A stretch of DNA of 64,000 bases. Source: a virus. A model generated the notes under the pieces. That model saw only the letters and a program-made list of their open reading frames with translations, was not told where the DNA came from and ran no database searches. The DNA lies in IMG/VR virus record IMGVR_UViG_3300033984_000293, positions 92,627-156,626 of that record; one strand, written 5' to 3'. Within the stretch, counting starts at the first letter, position 1. Each line of letters starts with the position of its first letter. Position numbers and translations under genes: made by a program. Shown piece after piece: positions 34,161-41,427 of the stretch.

Positions 34161-34346
34161 TTAATTTAAAACCCAATTGATTAACGCATTCATTTGATGT
34201 TGTTCTTCTCTTATTCTAATATGCGTTTGAATGTTTTCAACATTAATCTTGTCATATTTACTTGGATTTTTAACCATATCATCTAAATCTTCAGTATGTT
34301 TCAACATTTCTTCGTATTTTTCTCTAATTTCTTTTTCTGTTTTCAT
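34161..34346 (-). CDS. Small helical protein
   Basis: 61 residues, charged helix ('EIREKYEEMLKHTEDLDDMV'). ATGA-type overlap with the upstream gene. Not recognised. Confidence 0.55.
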   Translation of the reverse strand: MKTEKEIREKYEEMLKHTEDLDDMVKNPSKYDKINVENIQTHIRIREEQHQMNALINWVLN

Positions 34347-34561
34347 ATTATTTGTTCTTCTTTACCATCGTTCCAAACGATTTTACTTGTTTTACTTATT
34401 AAATCCGTAATAATTTTATAAAAAGGTGAGTCACTTCTTTTTTGGGTTACGGTTTGATTTTTATCGTCATATATAAAACTCCAAATGGAATTATAGTAAG
34501 GACCTGTTATTTTCTTTTCAACAACTCTACCTTTATCATCTACCTTTTCGTTAACTATCAT
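34343..34561 (-). CDS. Hypothetical protein
   Basis: 72 residues, beta-rich ('KVDDKGRVVEKKITGPYYNS'). Overlaps both neighbours by 4 bp. Not recognised. Confidence 0.58.
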   Translation of the reverse strand: MIVNEKVDDKGRVVEKKITGPYYNSIWSFIYDDKNQTVTQKRSDSPFYKIITDLISKTSKIVWNDGKEEQII

Positions 34562-34794
34562 AATAATATTTCAATTGTTATACCTGCTGGACCTAATGAT
34601 AGGTTGTAGGTGTTAAATCTGTTATCGTTTAACCATCCATACTTTTTGAAGTTAAAGATTATCACATCTTTTCCTTCGTATTGTGCGTGGATGGCATTTG
34701 TTTGGTAATCAATCGCCGGATGAGACACAAACCCATTTTTAACCGGATTTATAAACTCTTTTTCCAATTCCCGTATCTGAATATGTATTAACAT
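34558..34794 (-). CDS. Hypothetical protein
   Basis: 78 residues ('MLIHIQIRELEKEFINPVKN...'). Directly follows thyA by 2 bp and overlaps the next gene by 4 bp. Not recognised. Confidence 0.58.
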   Translation of the reverse strand: MLIHIQIRELEKEFINPVKNGFVSHPAIDYQTNAIHAQYEGKDVIIFNFKKYGWLNDNRFNTYNLSLGPAGITIEILL

Positions 34795-34796
34795 TT

Positions 34797-36083
34797 TTAA
34801 TTACTTAAAGGTGCTTTAATTGTTGGATGTGATTGATAGTTCTCTAACGTAAAATCTCCTATATCATATGTAAATATCCCACCACCAATTCTCATTTTGT
34901 TATTGGGGTTAATTGTTATATTTGGTAACTCATAAGGTTCTCTTGTTGTATAAGGAATTTTATACGAATCATAATATTCGCTTAATCCACCGCCAAACGG
35001 CATTAATTCATCAACCGCTTTATTATAATTTTCTTCACCCATCGCTTGTTTTAACAATTCTGTTCTTTCTTCGTGAGTATATTTTCTTCCAATTTGTTCT
35101 TTAGCTGCATCAATATGATTTGAATATAAATGGACATCCCCTAAATTTCCAATCAACTGGTCAGGAACCATATTAACTTCTTTTGCAATTATCACCAATA
35201 ACAATCCATATGAAGCAATGTTGAATGGTAAACCTAAGAATGTATCTACTGAACGTTGATTCCACATTAAAGAGATTGCTCTGGTTGGTATGTTTAATTC
35301 ATCTAAAACATCAGATGTTATTCTTTTATCAGGAGTCCAATCAAATTTTCTTTCATTTTTTAAAATGAAAATTTCAAATCTTTGGTCGTAACTTAATTCT
35401 CTTGTATAAACTTGAAATCCATAATGACAAGGTGGAAGAACCATTTGGTCTAATTCTCCAACATTCCAAGCATTAACCATTAATCGTCTTGAGTCTGGGT
35501 TTGTTTTAAGGTCGTTGATTAGGTTTTGGATTTGGTCTATTCCATTTTTTAATCGAAATATTTCATTTACTGTGTAACTACTTATAAAGTTTTCAATTGT
35601 ATGCGGCACTAGAATATCTTTACCACCCCAATTTCTCCATTGCTTACCATAAATTGGACCTAACTCACCCCACTTATTAGCAAACTCATCATCTGTTTTG
35701 ATTTTGTTAATGAAAATTGTTTGTGTCATAATTTCATCAGAACCAGTTTTAGTTCCGATAAATCCACCATTAACACTTGAAATTGGAAACCAATCTGAAT
35801 TAAATAAATAATTCTTATAAGCATCACCATTCCAAATATGACAATTATTATCAACCAAATACTTAATGTTGGTATCACCTCGAAGGAACCAAAGAAGTTC
35901 TGTGACGATTGATTTCCACGGCATCTTTTTGGTTGTAAGTAATGGGAATCCTTCTGACATTTTATGTCTGATTTGTCTTCCAAATACTGATATTGTCCCC
36001 GTCCCGGTTCTGTCTTTCTTTTCTATCCCGTTATCCAAGATATCTTGGAGTAAGTCTGTGTATGTTTTGTCTAATTTATTCAT
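34797..36083 (-). CDS. thyA: Thymidylate synthase with large insertions
   Basis: 428 residues against about 264 for E. coli ThyA. Core motifs are intact: 'KKDRTGTGTISVFG', 'LGPIYGKQWRNWGG', 'PDSRRLMVNAWN', catalytic Cys219 in 'LPPCHYGFQVY', 'NQRSVDTFLGLPFNIASYG' and 'GDVHLYSNH'. It converts dUMP to dTMP using methylene-tetrahydrofolate. Extra residues fall at about 92-134, 228-270 and 330-385, all outside the catalytic motifs, so they are probably surface insertions rather than an intein or intron. It likely feeds phage DNA synthesis. Overlaps the 36076 gene by 8 bp. Confidence 0.95.
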   Translation of the reverse strand: MNKLDKTYTDLLQDILDNGIEKKDRTGTGTISVFGRQIRHKMSEGFPLLTTKKMPWKSIVTELLWFLRGDTNIKYLVDNNCHIWNGDAYKNYLFNSDWFPISSVNGGFIGTKTGSDEIMTQTIFINKIKTDDEFANKWGELGPIYGKQWRNWGGKDILVPHTIENFISSYTVNEIFRLKNGIDQIQNLINDLKTNPDSRRLMVNAWNVGELDQMVLPPCHYGFQVYTRELSYDQRFEIFILKNERKFDWTPDKRITSDVLDELNIPTRAISLMWNQRSVDTFLGLPFNIASYGLLLVIIAKEVNMVPDQLIGNLGDVHLYSNHIDAAKEQIGRKYTHEERTELLKQAMGEENYNKAVDELMPFGGGLSEYYDSYKIPYTTREPYELPNITINPNNKMRIGGGIFTYDIGDFTLENYQSHPTIKAPLSN

Positions 36084-36249
36084 ATTTCAAAATATCTACG
36101 TAATAATTATCGGTGTTATAACCATATTTAATTCTGCTTTGTTCTGCCTCTTCTTTAGTTTTGAAAGGAGCCAAGATTACATTATGTTCTTTACTCCCGT
36201 GGGCTGGTGATTTTTCATACACAGCATAAAGATTATCTATAAGTCCCAT
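36076..36249 (-). CDS. Small alpha/beta protein
   Basis: 57 residues: 'MGLIDNLYAVYEKSPAHGSK' then 'APFKTKEEAEQSRIKYGYN'. The layout (strand, basic loop, 'F.T.EEA' helix, strand) is shared with the interrupted gene at 38267. Overlaps thyA by 8 bp. Not recognised. Confidence 0.6.
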   Translation of the reverse strand: MGLIDNLYAVYEKSPAHGSKEHNVILAPFKTKEEAEQSRIKYGYNTDNYYVDILKYE

Positions 36250-36273
36250 ATACTTTTTCTTTTTCGTTTTATT

Positions 36274-36420
36274 TTATTCAGTAGTAACTTCAGTATCATC
36301 GCCATCACTTGTATCTTCTTCTTCATCGTCTATTTCTGTAATATGTTGATACCACATTGGATTTGGTAATCCGCTGTAATGGTCCCACAATTCGTCGTCA
36401 ATCACTTCCGAGTTATTCAT
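36274..36420 (-). CDS. Small acidic protein
   Basis: 48 residues ('MNNSEVIDDELWDHYSGLPN...') with an Asp/Glu/Thr-rich tail. Its ATG overlaps the upstream stop codon. Not recognised. Confidence 0.55.
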   Translation of the reverse strand: MNNSEVIDDELWDHYSGLPNPMWYQHITEIDDEEEDTSDGDDTEVTTE

Positions 36421-36604
36421 CCAAATACTTGTTAAACATTTCTTTTGCTTTACCTAAATTTTCAACATCTTCATCAAAAATAGTGTTAATAATAAATTCC
36501 GCTTCTTCTTCGGTACATTTTTCAATTATATCAATGTAAGTTTCTACTGAGACACCCAATCCCCGAGCAATTCCCAAATCTATTAAGTCATATAATCCAC
36601 TCAT
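36413..36604 (-). CDS. Small helical protein
   Basis: 63 residues, helical ('YDLIDLGIARGLGVSVETYI'). Shares one base with the upstream gene. Not recognised. Confidence 0.58.
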   Translation of the reverse strand: MSGLYDLIDLGIARGLGVSVETYIDIIEKCTEEEAEFIINTIFDEDVENLGKAKEMFNKYLDE

Positions 36605-36888
36605 TATTCATCTTTTTTATTTTGTTTTGATATGTAAAAATAAAGAGCTGTGATGGCATTACCCCACTCTTTATACAATTCACTATTTGTGTTCATCTCA
36701 TTATAGAATTCTTCTTTTGTTAGAAGTTCACCCGGATTAGGTGGTTGACAGGAATTGTCCTTACTATACGTTCCGTTTTGAAACATCGGATGAATCCACC
36801 GATTAGTCGCCATAGAATGTTCTACTTCATAACATTCATACACTTGGTCTATGGTCTCAACCATATTGGGGTCTATATTATTCTCCAT
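36604..36888 (-). CDS. Hypothetical protein
   Basis: 94 residues from the ATG at 36888, which gives a normal 11-bp overlap with the upstream gene. Contains 'YECYEVEHSMATNRWIHPMF' and 'FYNEMNTNSELYKEWGNAIT', a pattern similar to parts of the 38446 protein ('DEFYQKWGENC'). Not recognised. Confidence 0.6.
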   Translation of the reverse strand: MENNIDPNMVETIDQVYECYEVEHSMATNRWIHPMFQNGTYSKDNSCQPPNPGELLTKEEFYNEMNTNSELYKEWGNAITALYFYISKQNKKDE

Positions 36889-37384
36889 CCAATTCTTTTT
36901 CTCTACCTTCTTCAACTTTTTTATCAATATAATTTCTAAGGTCTTCCATAGATTGTAAGAACCCCAATCTCAACCGGTGGAACTCCTCATCTTTGATTTC
37001 ATCCCAATTGGAATAATTCTCAAAACAATAATCAAAACCTTCTTCATCCATTCTATATTGAACGGATTCCCAAAGTTCCAAATCATCTTCCTCATCAATT
37101 TCTAAAGAAGTTAATCCCAAGAAACTTAATAATTTATCCGGTTTTGGTCTTGCGTTCTCGTGTTCATTTGGAATGGTGTATGTTCTACCATAACTTGTTG
37201 TTAAAGATTTACCACCATTCATAATGTAGATGATACCTTTTGTATTGGTCATCTCAATTATCTCGTGTTGGTCATCCACAATTACGTAATCAGAGACACC
37301 AATTTTGTATGCTCTGAATGTATCCCCTTCAAAATTTAGTAACCCTAAATGGGGTTTTCTGTTTTTATTCTCGTATTTCGCCAT
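36878..37384 (-). CDS. Hypothetical protein
   Basis: 168 residues, beta-rich first half ('DYVIVDDQHEIIEMTNTKGI') and acidic helical second half. Overlaps both neighbours. Not recognised. Confidence 0.6.
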   Translation of the reverse strand: MAKYENKNRKPHLGLLNFEGDTFRAYKIGVSDYVIVDDQHEIIEMTNTKGIIYIMNGGKSLTTSYGRTYTIPNEHENARPKPDKLLSFLGLTSLEIDEEDDLELWESVQYRMDEEGFDYCFENYSNWDEIKDEEFHRLRLGFLQSMEDLRNYIDKKVEEGREKELDGE

Positions 37385-37547
37385 TTGTGTGTTTTATTAT
37401 TAATCTGTTTATTTTTCCTATTTTATTAAAACTATCCGCCCATTCTGCGTGGGTCTTTGGCTCACCAAAAACATCCAAATATATTTCTTTGGACAAAGAT
37501 AAGGTTTTAGAATAAGATTTCCAATTACTTTCTAATTTTTTATCCAT
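37365..37547 (-). CDS. Small hypothetical protein
   Basis: 60 residues from the ATG at 37547, which overlaps the stop of the repeat protein in the form ATGGATAA. Longer in-frame starts would read back into the repeat array. Sequence 'MDKKLESNWKSYSKTLSLSK' then 'FGEPKTHAEWADSFNKIG'. Not recognised. Confidence 0.55.
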   Translation of the reverse strand: MDKKLESNWKSYSKTLSLSKEIYLDVFGEPKTHAEWADSFNKIGKINRLIIKHTNGEIRE

Positions 37548-38274
37548 TTGTGTGTAAATCATAGTGTTCCTCCACCTGTTCTTGTATACGCCAACCAAAC
37601 TCCTGTATTGATGTTACACCCATTTTGTAGTGTTCCTCCACCTTAAATGGTAAATCATATTTAAAAAATAGTGTTGATGTTACCCCCACTTTGTAGTGTT
37701 CCTCCACCGTGTGGTTCCAACATTTCCTGGATTCAATGGTTGTTGTTACCCCCACTTTGTAATGTTCCTCCACCCCATTGATATAACCATACATACTGCC
37801 TGAAGTTGATATTACCCCCACTTTGTAGTGTTCCTCCACCTCCAAAGAAGCTTCTTTAATAAGTAATTCTGTTGATGTTACCCCCACTTTGTAGTGTTCC
37901 TCCACCCAATGGAGATTGTGGTCCGCCTTGGCAATAGTTGATGTTACCCCCACTTTGTAGTGTTCCTCCACCCTTGGGGTAAGATAGTTGTTCTCAACCA
38001 ACGTTGATGTTACCCCCACTTTGTAGTGTTCCTCCACCCATATCTTTGTGATGTCCTTAATTTGTTGGTTAGACATACTAAAATAGGATTCAAAAAACTT
38101 CCATATTTCTCTATAACTCACATAAACATACCCATTTTTTTTATTGTGTTGCAAGATACATCTCCCATCTTTCATATGAAAGATATAATCAGGGTATTCT
38201 TTCATAATGAATGGTTCCATAGGGTTAAAATTCGCATTCAACCACTTGATACAAAGTTTTTCTAATTTAGTCAT
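37540..38274 (-). CDS. Repeat protein: N-terminal domain plus 12+10 residue array
   Basis: 244 residues from the ATG at 38274, 7 bp inside the neighbouring gene; a longer frame to 38415 would run through that gene. Residues 1-78 are a small domain ('LEKLCIKWLNANF', 'CILQHNKKNGYVYVSYREIW', 'FFESYFSMSNQQIKDITKIW'). The rest is seven units of a constant 'VEEHYKVGVTST' (12 residues) plus 10 variable residues, ending with a decayed eighth. The variable parts (e.g. LVENNYLTPR, IAKADHNLHW, SGSMYGYING) show no similarity to each other. Period is exactly 22 codons. A diverged homologue lies at 50093. Function unknown; a scaffold displaying variable peptides is one reading. Confidence 0.75.
   Translation of the reverse strand: MTKLEKLCIKWLNANFNPMEPFIMKEYPDYIFHMKDGRCILQHNKKNGYVYVSYREIWKFFESYFSMSNQQIKDITKIWVEEHYKVGVTSTLVENNYLTPRVEEHYKVGVTSTIAKADHNLHWVEEHYKVGVTSTELLIKEASLEVEEHYKVGVISTSGSMYGYINGVEEHYKVGVTTTIESRKCWNHTVEEHYKVGVTSTLFFKYDLPFKVEEHYKMGVTSIQEFGWRIQEQVEEHYDLHTNG
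37562..38038 (-). repeat. 66-bp tandem array: 36 bp constant, 30 bp unique
   Basis: Constant 36-bp segments sit at 38003-38038, 37937-37972, 37871-37906, 37805-37840, 37739-37774, 37673-37708 and 37607-37642, with a partial copy at 37562-37576. The intervals are exactly 30 bp each and unrelated to each other. Copies are identical or differ at 1-3 positions. The copy nearest the gene's 3' end and its truncated neighbour are the most degenerate. Confidence 0.95.
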
Positions 38275-38458
38275 TACTCTCTTTATAAATTTTATAATCA
38301 AAATACCAGGGACTTTGTTCCCCCTCATTTTCGTTTTTAACAATTTCTTCGGCAGCAGCCTTAGCCTCCTCGTAACTATAATACGATTCCATAAATTGAC
38401 GAAAATCCACATCAATAAATGGTTCCCGGTGACTATTTCACCAAACTATAATATACAT
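38267..38458 (-). pseudogene. Small gene interrupted by an in-frame TGA
   Basis: From an ATG at 38458, coupled to the upstream stop codon, the frame reads 'MYIIVW', then TGA (38438-38440), then continues open to 38267. After the stop, 'NSHREPFIDVDFRQFMESYY' and 'YSYEEAKAAAEEIVKNENEG' follow, the same layout as the intact 36076 protein. Translation could still start at the ATG at 38392 (41 residues). Either a real nonsense mutation or a sequencing error. Confidence 0.5.
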
Positions 38459-39006
38459 AATTTTCTTTTTGGTGTTGGTTCCCAATATGGGTCATCAAAA
38501 TCAGGGGGATTATTTGGAGTATACTCCATTCCGGTTTCATAGTTTTTTGCTAACCATAAATCATATCGTCTAATATATGATAATTCCTCACAACAATTCT
38601 CACCCCACTTTTGGTAGAACTCATCATCAGTTAATAACATATGAACGAATTGGTTTTTACCCCATATTACGTCCGGGTCAGCATCCGGGTCAGGTGCATC
38701 CAAAAATTTATGAAATAACCTATCAATCGTATTCATCGGAATGATATCAGGATTCGGTTCACCACCTCGTAATTGATTTAGAATCTCTTGGTTAATTTCT
38801 TTTTGAACTTCTTTGAAAATTTCCGACGTTAACTCATCGTGTACTTTTTGTTTTTGAATTTCTCTCTCAAAAGTTTCCGGAGTTAATTGATGTAATGAAT
38901 CCATTTTGAAATGTTGGGTCGGTATTGTGAAAACAGTGTAACCTTCCGTTGGATTACCTTTGATTGTAATTCCGTCCTTTATGTATTCGTAAATTGTGTT
39001 ATCCAT
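38446..39006 (-). CDS. Hypothetical protein
   Basis: 186 residues, helical centre ('DELTSEIFKEVQKEINQEIL') and 'DAPDPDADPDVIWGKNQFVH'. Overlaps the cytidylyltransferase gene by 8 bp. Not recognised. Confidence 0.62.
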   Translation of the reverse strand: MDNTIYEYIKDGITIKGNPTEGYTVFTIPTQHFKMDSLHQLTPETFEREIQKQKVHDELTSEIFKEVQKEINQEILNQLRGGEPNPDIIPMNTIDRLFHKFLDAPDPDADPDVIWGKNQFVHMLLTDDEFYQKWGENCCEELSYIRRYDLWLAKNYETGMEYTPNNPPDFDDPYWEPTPKRKLCIL

Positions 39007-39409
39007 TATTTGAAACCCTTTCTCTCAATTCTGTTGAACTATATCCGTGTGTTCTTTTATTGTAATGATATTCCATATCTAAATAACTTCCGGTAAAATC
39101 TCTACCTTTATACTCATCACCTAAAATTCTAATGTCAATTTCATAGTTCTGTAATATAGTATCCAACTCATATTCAGTTGTGTATGGAATAATCTCATCC
39201 ACATATTTAACCGCCGATAATTGAACCCATCTTTCATAAAACGATTGGATTGGTTGATTTTTAGTCGGTCTATCTATTGTTGGGTTAACCTGTAACGCAA
39301 CAATTAAATAATTACAAACCGATTTTGCTTCTTTCAACATTAAGATGTGACCTGCATGAAGTAAGTCAAAAGTACTTGCCGTTATTCCTCTTTTAATTTT
39401 CTTTCCCAT
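38999..39409 (-). CDS. Glycerol-3-phosphate cytidylyltransferase-like nucleotidyltransferase
   Basis: 136 residues. 'GITASTFDLLHAGHILML' holds the HxGH nucleotide-binding motif (H18, H21); 'DIRILGDEYKGRDF' and 'HGYSSTELRERV' match later TagD-type motifs (normally RTxGISTT). Likely makes a CDP-alcohol from CTP, perhaps for surface glycan changes. The altered last motif leaves the substrate open. Confidence 0.85.
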   Translation of the reverse strand: MGKKIKRGITASTFDLLHAGHILMLKEAKSVCNYLIVALQVNPTIDRPTKNQPIQSFYERWVQLSAVKYVDEIIPYTTEYELDTILQNYEIDIRILGDEYKGRDFTGSYLDMEYHYNKRTHGYSSTELRERVSNNG

Positions 39410-39412
39410 TTC

Positions 39413-39862
39413 TTATATTTTATTCATCCACAAGTAATATTCCGTAGTATTTGAAGACCCGACTGAGATGTCCACAAATCTTGTTCCGACAATTTGACCT
39501 GACGTTATATTGTAATCGTTTATATTTCCACTTAAATTACCCCAAGGCGTATAGTTTAATGTTAAATTATAACCTGACCCTGTAAGATATAAACTATAGG
39601 TGGTTTGATAGTTATTGTACTTATATGTTGTTGGTGTCAGAAAACGAATTGTATCGTTTTTTGGGAGTATTTGTCCCATCTGTCCAATTCTATAATTTGT
39701 AACAACCCACGTTTGACCAACTAAACTTTGATTTGTTGTTCCAGTACCGTTTGGTGGTGGAACAATAATAATATCCCCACTATGTTCGTTTGGACCATTT
39801 GGTAATTCTTGAACATAACACGACGATAAAATTAAACACAATAATAATATTAACTTTTTCAT
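39413..39862 (-). CDS. Lipoprotein
   Basis: 149 residues. Signal peptide 'MKKLILLLCLILSSC' with lipobox LSSC at the lipidated Cys15. The mature part has a Pro/Gly/Thr linker, then a beta-rich domain ('WVVTNYRIGQMGQILPKNDT'). Second of three lipoproteins in the window; possible cell-surface exclusion factor. Confidence 0.78.
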   Translation of the reverse strand: MKKLILLLCLILSSCYVQELPNGPNEHSGDIIIVPPPNGTGTTNQSLVGQTWVVTNYRIGQMGQILPKNDTIRFLTPTTYKYNNYQTTYSLYLTGSGYNLTLNYTPWGNLSGNINDYNITSGQIVGTRFVDISVGSSNTTEYYLWMNKI

Positions 39863-39865
39863 GTC

Positions 39866-40114
39866 TTAATTAATTAATTCGTCCACATCTATACTATGGT
39901 CTGTTAATACTTCGTAAATTCTATCAAACACTTCTTGAATCACATCGAAAGAGTCATACTCTGTTGTATCATCTTCAAATCTTCTTATTACCTTTTTTCT
40001 TAAATTTTGGGTTATTTCAAATAATGCTGACGCCATATCCAAAGATTTAACTGCTCTCATATGAGCCATTCTGTCATCCGGGTCGTTTAAATTATACGAT
40101 AATGTTGCTTTCAT
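39866..40114 (-). CDS. Small phage protein (MKATL..DPDDRMAH type)
   Basis: 82 residues from the ATG at 40114; the longer start overlaps the upstream gene heavily. 'MKATLSYNLNDPDDRMAHMR' followed by 'AVKSLDMASALFEI' is a sequence type I associate with many phages. Function unknown. Confidence 0.7.
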   Translation of the reverse strand: MKATLSYNLNDPDDRMAHMRAVKSLDMASALFEITQNLRKKVIRRFEDDTTEYDSFDVIQEVFDRIYEVLTDHSIDVDELIN

Positions 40115-40313
40115 ATTCTTGTTGTTTTTCAAATTGTTTTCTACCAATACATTTAGTTTCTTCTTTTGTTTCCCACAGACCACCTCTTTTCTCCGGAGGT
40201 ATCATATGACAATTGTGGGACTTGTCGTGTTTCATTGAATGTCCGACAATCATATCATTAAAATGATTTCTAACTATCCAGGGACATTCTTTGCAAGATT
40301 TTTTGTTATCCAT
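40092..40313 (-). CDS. DUF6283-like cysteine/histidine protein
   Basis: 73 residues. 'SCKECPWIVRNHFNDMIVGH' and 'HNCHM' carry the CxxCPW and HxCH residues typical of DUF6283, probably metal-binding. Overlaps the next gene by 23 bp. Confidence 0.7.
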   Translation of the reverse strand: MDNKKSCKECPWIVRNHFNDMIVGHSMKHDKSHNCHMIPPEKRGGLWETKEETKCIGRKQFEKQQEYESNIIV

Positions 40314-40693
40314 TTGTTATCAGAATTTAATAAATACTCACCAACAAAATCTTTTCCTCGTGTCCATTCGTTGGGTGCGATAAGTGATAATGTTAATTCT
40401 CCAGCAAAGTTATATAAAAAATATGACTTTCCAACTATTGGTTCAAAAGAAATTTTAGATTCCCACACCATTATTGATGTGTTGTATTCGTCATACATCT
40501 TTTCTATTCTTTCTTTTATCTCTTGATGCTCTCTATTAAAGACATCCATCATCTTTTTTGATGACTGTTCCCTAAACAACGGAACATTAGGTAAGTCAAA
40601 TCCTTGACTACCCGCACTTGTGGGGTATGACTTTAATTTTGAGTCATAACCATCTTTCTCACTCCAAACAACTAAATCCGGTTTCTTCTCCAT
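40274..40693 (-). CDS. DUF2452-like protein
   Basis: 139 residues. Pattern 'YPTSAGSQGFDLPNVPLF', 'ISFEPIVGKSYFLY' and 'LSLIAPNEW' matches DUF2452 proteins. Function of the family is unknown to me. Its 3' end overlaps the 40092 gene by 40 bp in another frame. Confidence 0.65.
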   Translation of the reverse strand: MEKKPDLVVWSEKDGYDSKLKSYPTSAGSQGFDLPNVPLFREQSSKKMMDVFNREHQEIKERIEKMYDEYNTSIMVWESKISFEPIVGKSYFLYNFAGELTLSLIAPNEWTRGKDFVGEYLLNSDNKWITKNLAKNVPG

Positions 40694-40696
40694 TTT

Positions 40697-40954
40697 TTAT
40701 TCTAAATAATTTAAATTTGAACTATGTTCAATCATAATTTCATGACTTAATAAACCTGATAATTGTTCAGAAAGGTTGTTACACTTTAAATCAGTGTCTG
40801 TTTTTTCAAAAGTTATCACAACAAATAAAGCGGGAGAATCCTTAACCCATTTATTGTTTTCATCCAACCTACTTCTTTCCCAAGTATTATATTCTTTAAT
40901 TTTTGCTTTAGAACAAAAACACTTTAATACTTTTTCAAATATCTCCCGTTTCAT
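40697..40954 (-). CDS. Hypothetical protein
   Basis: 85 residues: 'FEKVLKCFCSKAKIKEYNTW', then a beta region and 'LLSHEIMIEHS'. Not recognised. Its ATG overlaps the stop of the 40954 membrane gene (TAATG). Confidence 0.6.
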   Translation of the reverse strand: MKREIFEKVLKCFCSKAKIKEYNTWERSRLDENNKWVKDSPALFVVITFEKTDTDLKCNNLSEQLSGLLSHEIMIEHSSNLNYLE

Positions 40955-41094
40955 TAAGTAAAAATATAATACAGAAAACAGGCAACAATAATATTGTAAA
41001 CATAGTTTTCCATCTCCTGTTTAAAGGAAGGTTTAGGATTTGAGAATCCGTAAATAATCAATCTAAAAATTGTTATCCAAAAAATAACGGACAT
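40954..41094 (-). CDS. Small two-pass membrane protein
   Basis: 46 residues with two hydrophobic helices ('SVIFWITIFRLIIYGF' and 'NIIVACFLYYIF'). First gene of the minus-strand operon that runs to 33080; TAATG coupling to the next gene supports it. Confidence 0.55.
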   Translation of the reverse strand: MSVIFWITIFRLIIYGFSNPKPSFKQEMENYVYNIIVACFLYYIFT

Positions 41095-41141
41095 ATAATG
41101 TATCATACCACAAGTATAATAAAAATATTTTTAATAAAAAG

Positions 41142-41172
41142 TTGTTGTAATGAGATTTTTTATATATCTTTG
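41142..41172 (+). promoter_or_regulatory. Bacteroidota-type promoter of the clpP operon
   Basis: TTG elements (41142-41147), spacer of about 17-20 bases, TATCTTTG at 41165-41172; the first gene starts at 41203. Confidence 0.7.
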
Positions 41173-41202
41173 TCAAATAATAATAATCTAAAACACTTAA
41201 AA

Positions 41203-41427
41203 ATGGGAAAACCAAGTTCAAAAGGAAAGTATGTTGTTAAAGCGAATCTTTACGACATTTATGTATTAGCAACGTCAAGACCGGACACAACAAAAAAACA
41301 CGGGTATTCAATGGGTTTTGATTTCCGAATCTATAAAAATGGAAAACTTGTTGAGAAAGGATTAAAATCTAAAGATGCTGCCGTTGCCAAAGCATTAACA
41401 TTAGTTCCAAAAAAACAAAAAGCATAA
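41203..41427 (+). CDS. Small basic protein
   Basis: 74 residues from the ATG at 41203, downstream of the promoter. 'KYVVKANLYDIYVLATSRPD' and 'FRIYKNGKLVEKGLKSKDAA' form a small beta/alpha unit with Lys-rich ends. Its stop overlaps the clpP start by one base. Not recognised. Confidence 0.62.
   Translation: MGKPSSKGKYVVKANLYDIYVLATSRPDTTKKHGYSMGFDFRIYKNGKLVEKGLKSKDAAVAKALTLVPKKQKA

Noticed and set aside
34797-36083. Intron or intein in thyA
   Set aside because: The extra blocks are in frame, lack intein splice motifs or homing-nuclease motifs and do not interrupt catalytic motifs.
37562-38038. Functional CRISPR array
   Set aside because: The 36/30 bp geometry fits, but there are no cas genes, no leader, the repeats lie in a continuous reading frame with an upstream protein domain, and the 50093 homologue keeps the repeat at the protein level with synonymous changes.
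38275-38415. N-terminal extension of the repeat protein to 38415
   Set aside because: It would run out of frame through the small gene at 38267-38458 and has poor protein character; the ATG at 38274 overlaps the upstream stop like its neighbours.
38438-38440. TGA recoded as an amino acid
   Set aside because: TGA is used as the true stop codon by other genes (for example the 22727 gene), and no other internal TGA was noticed.
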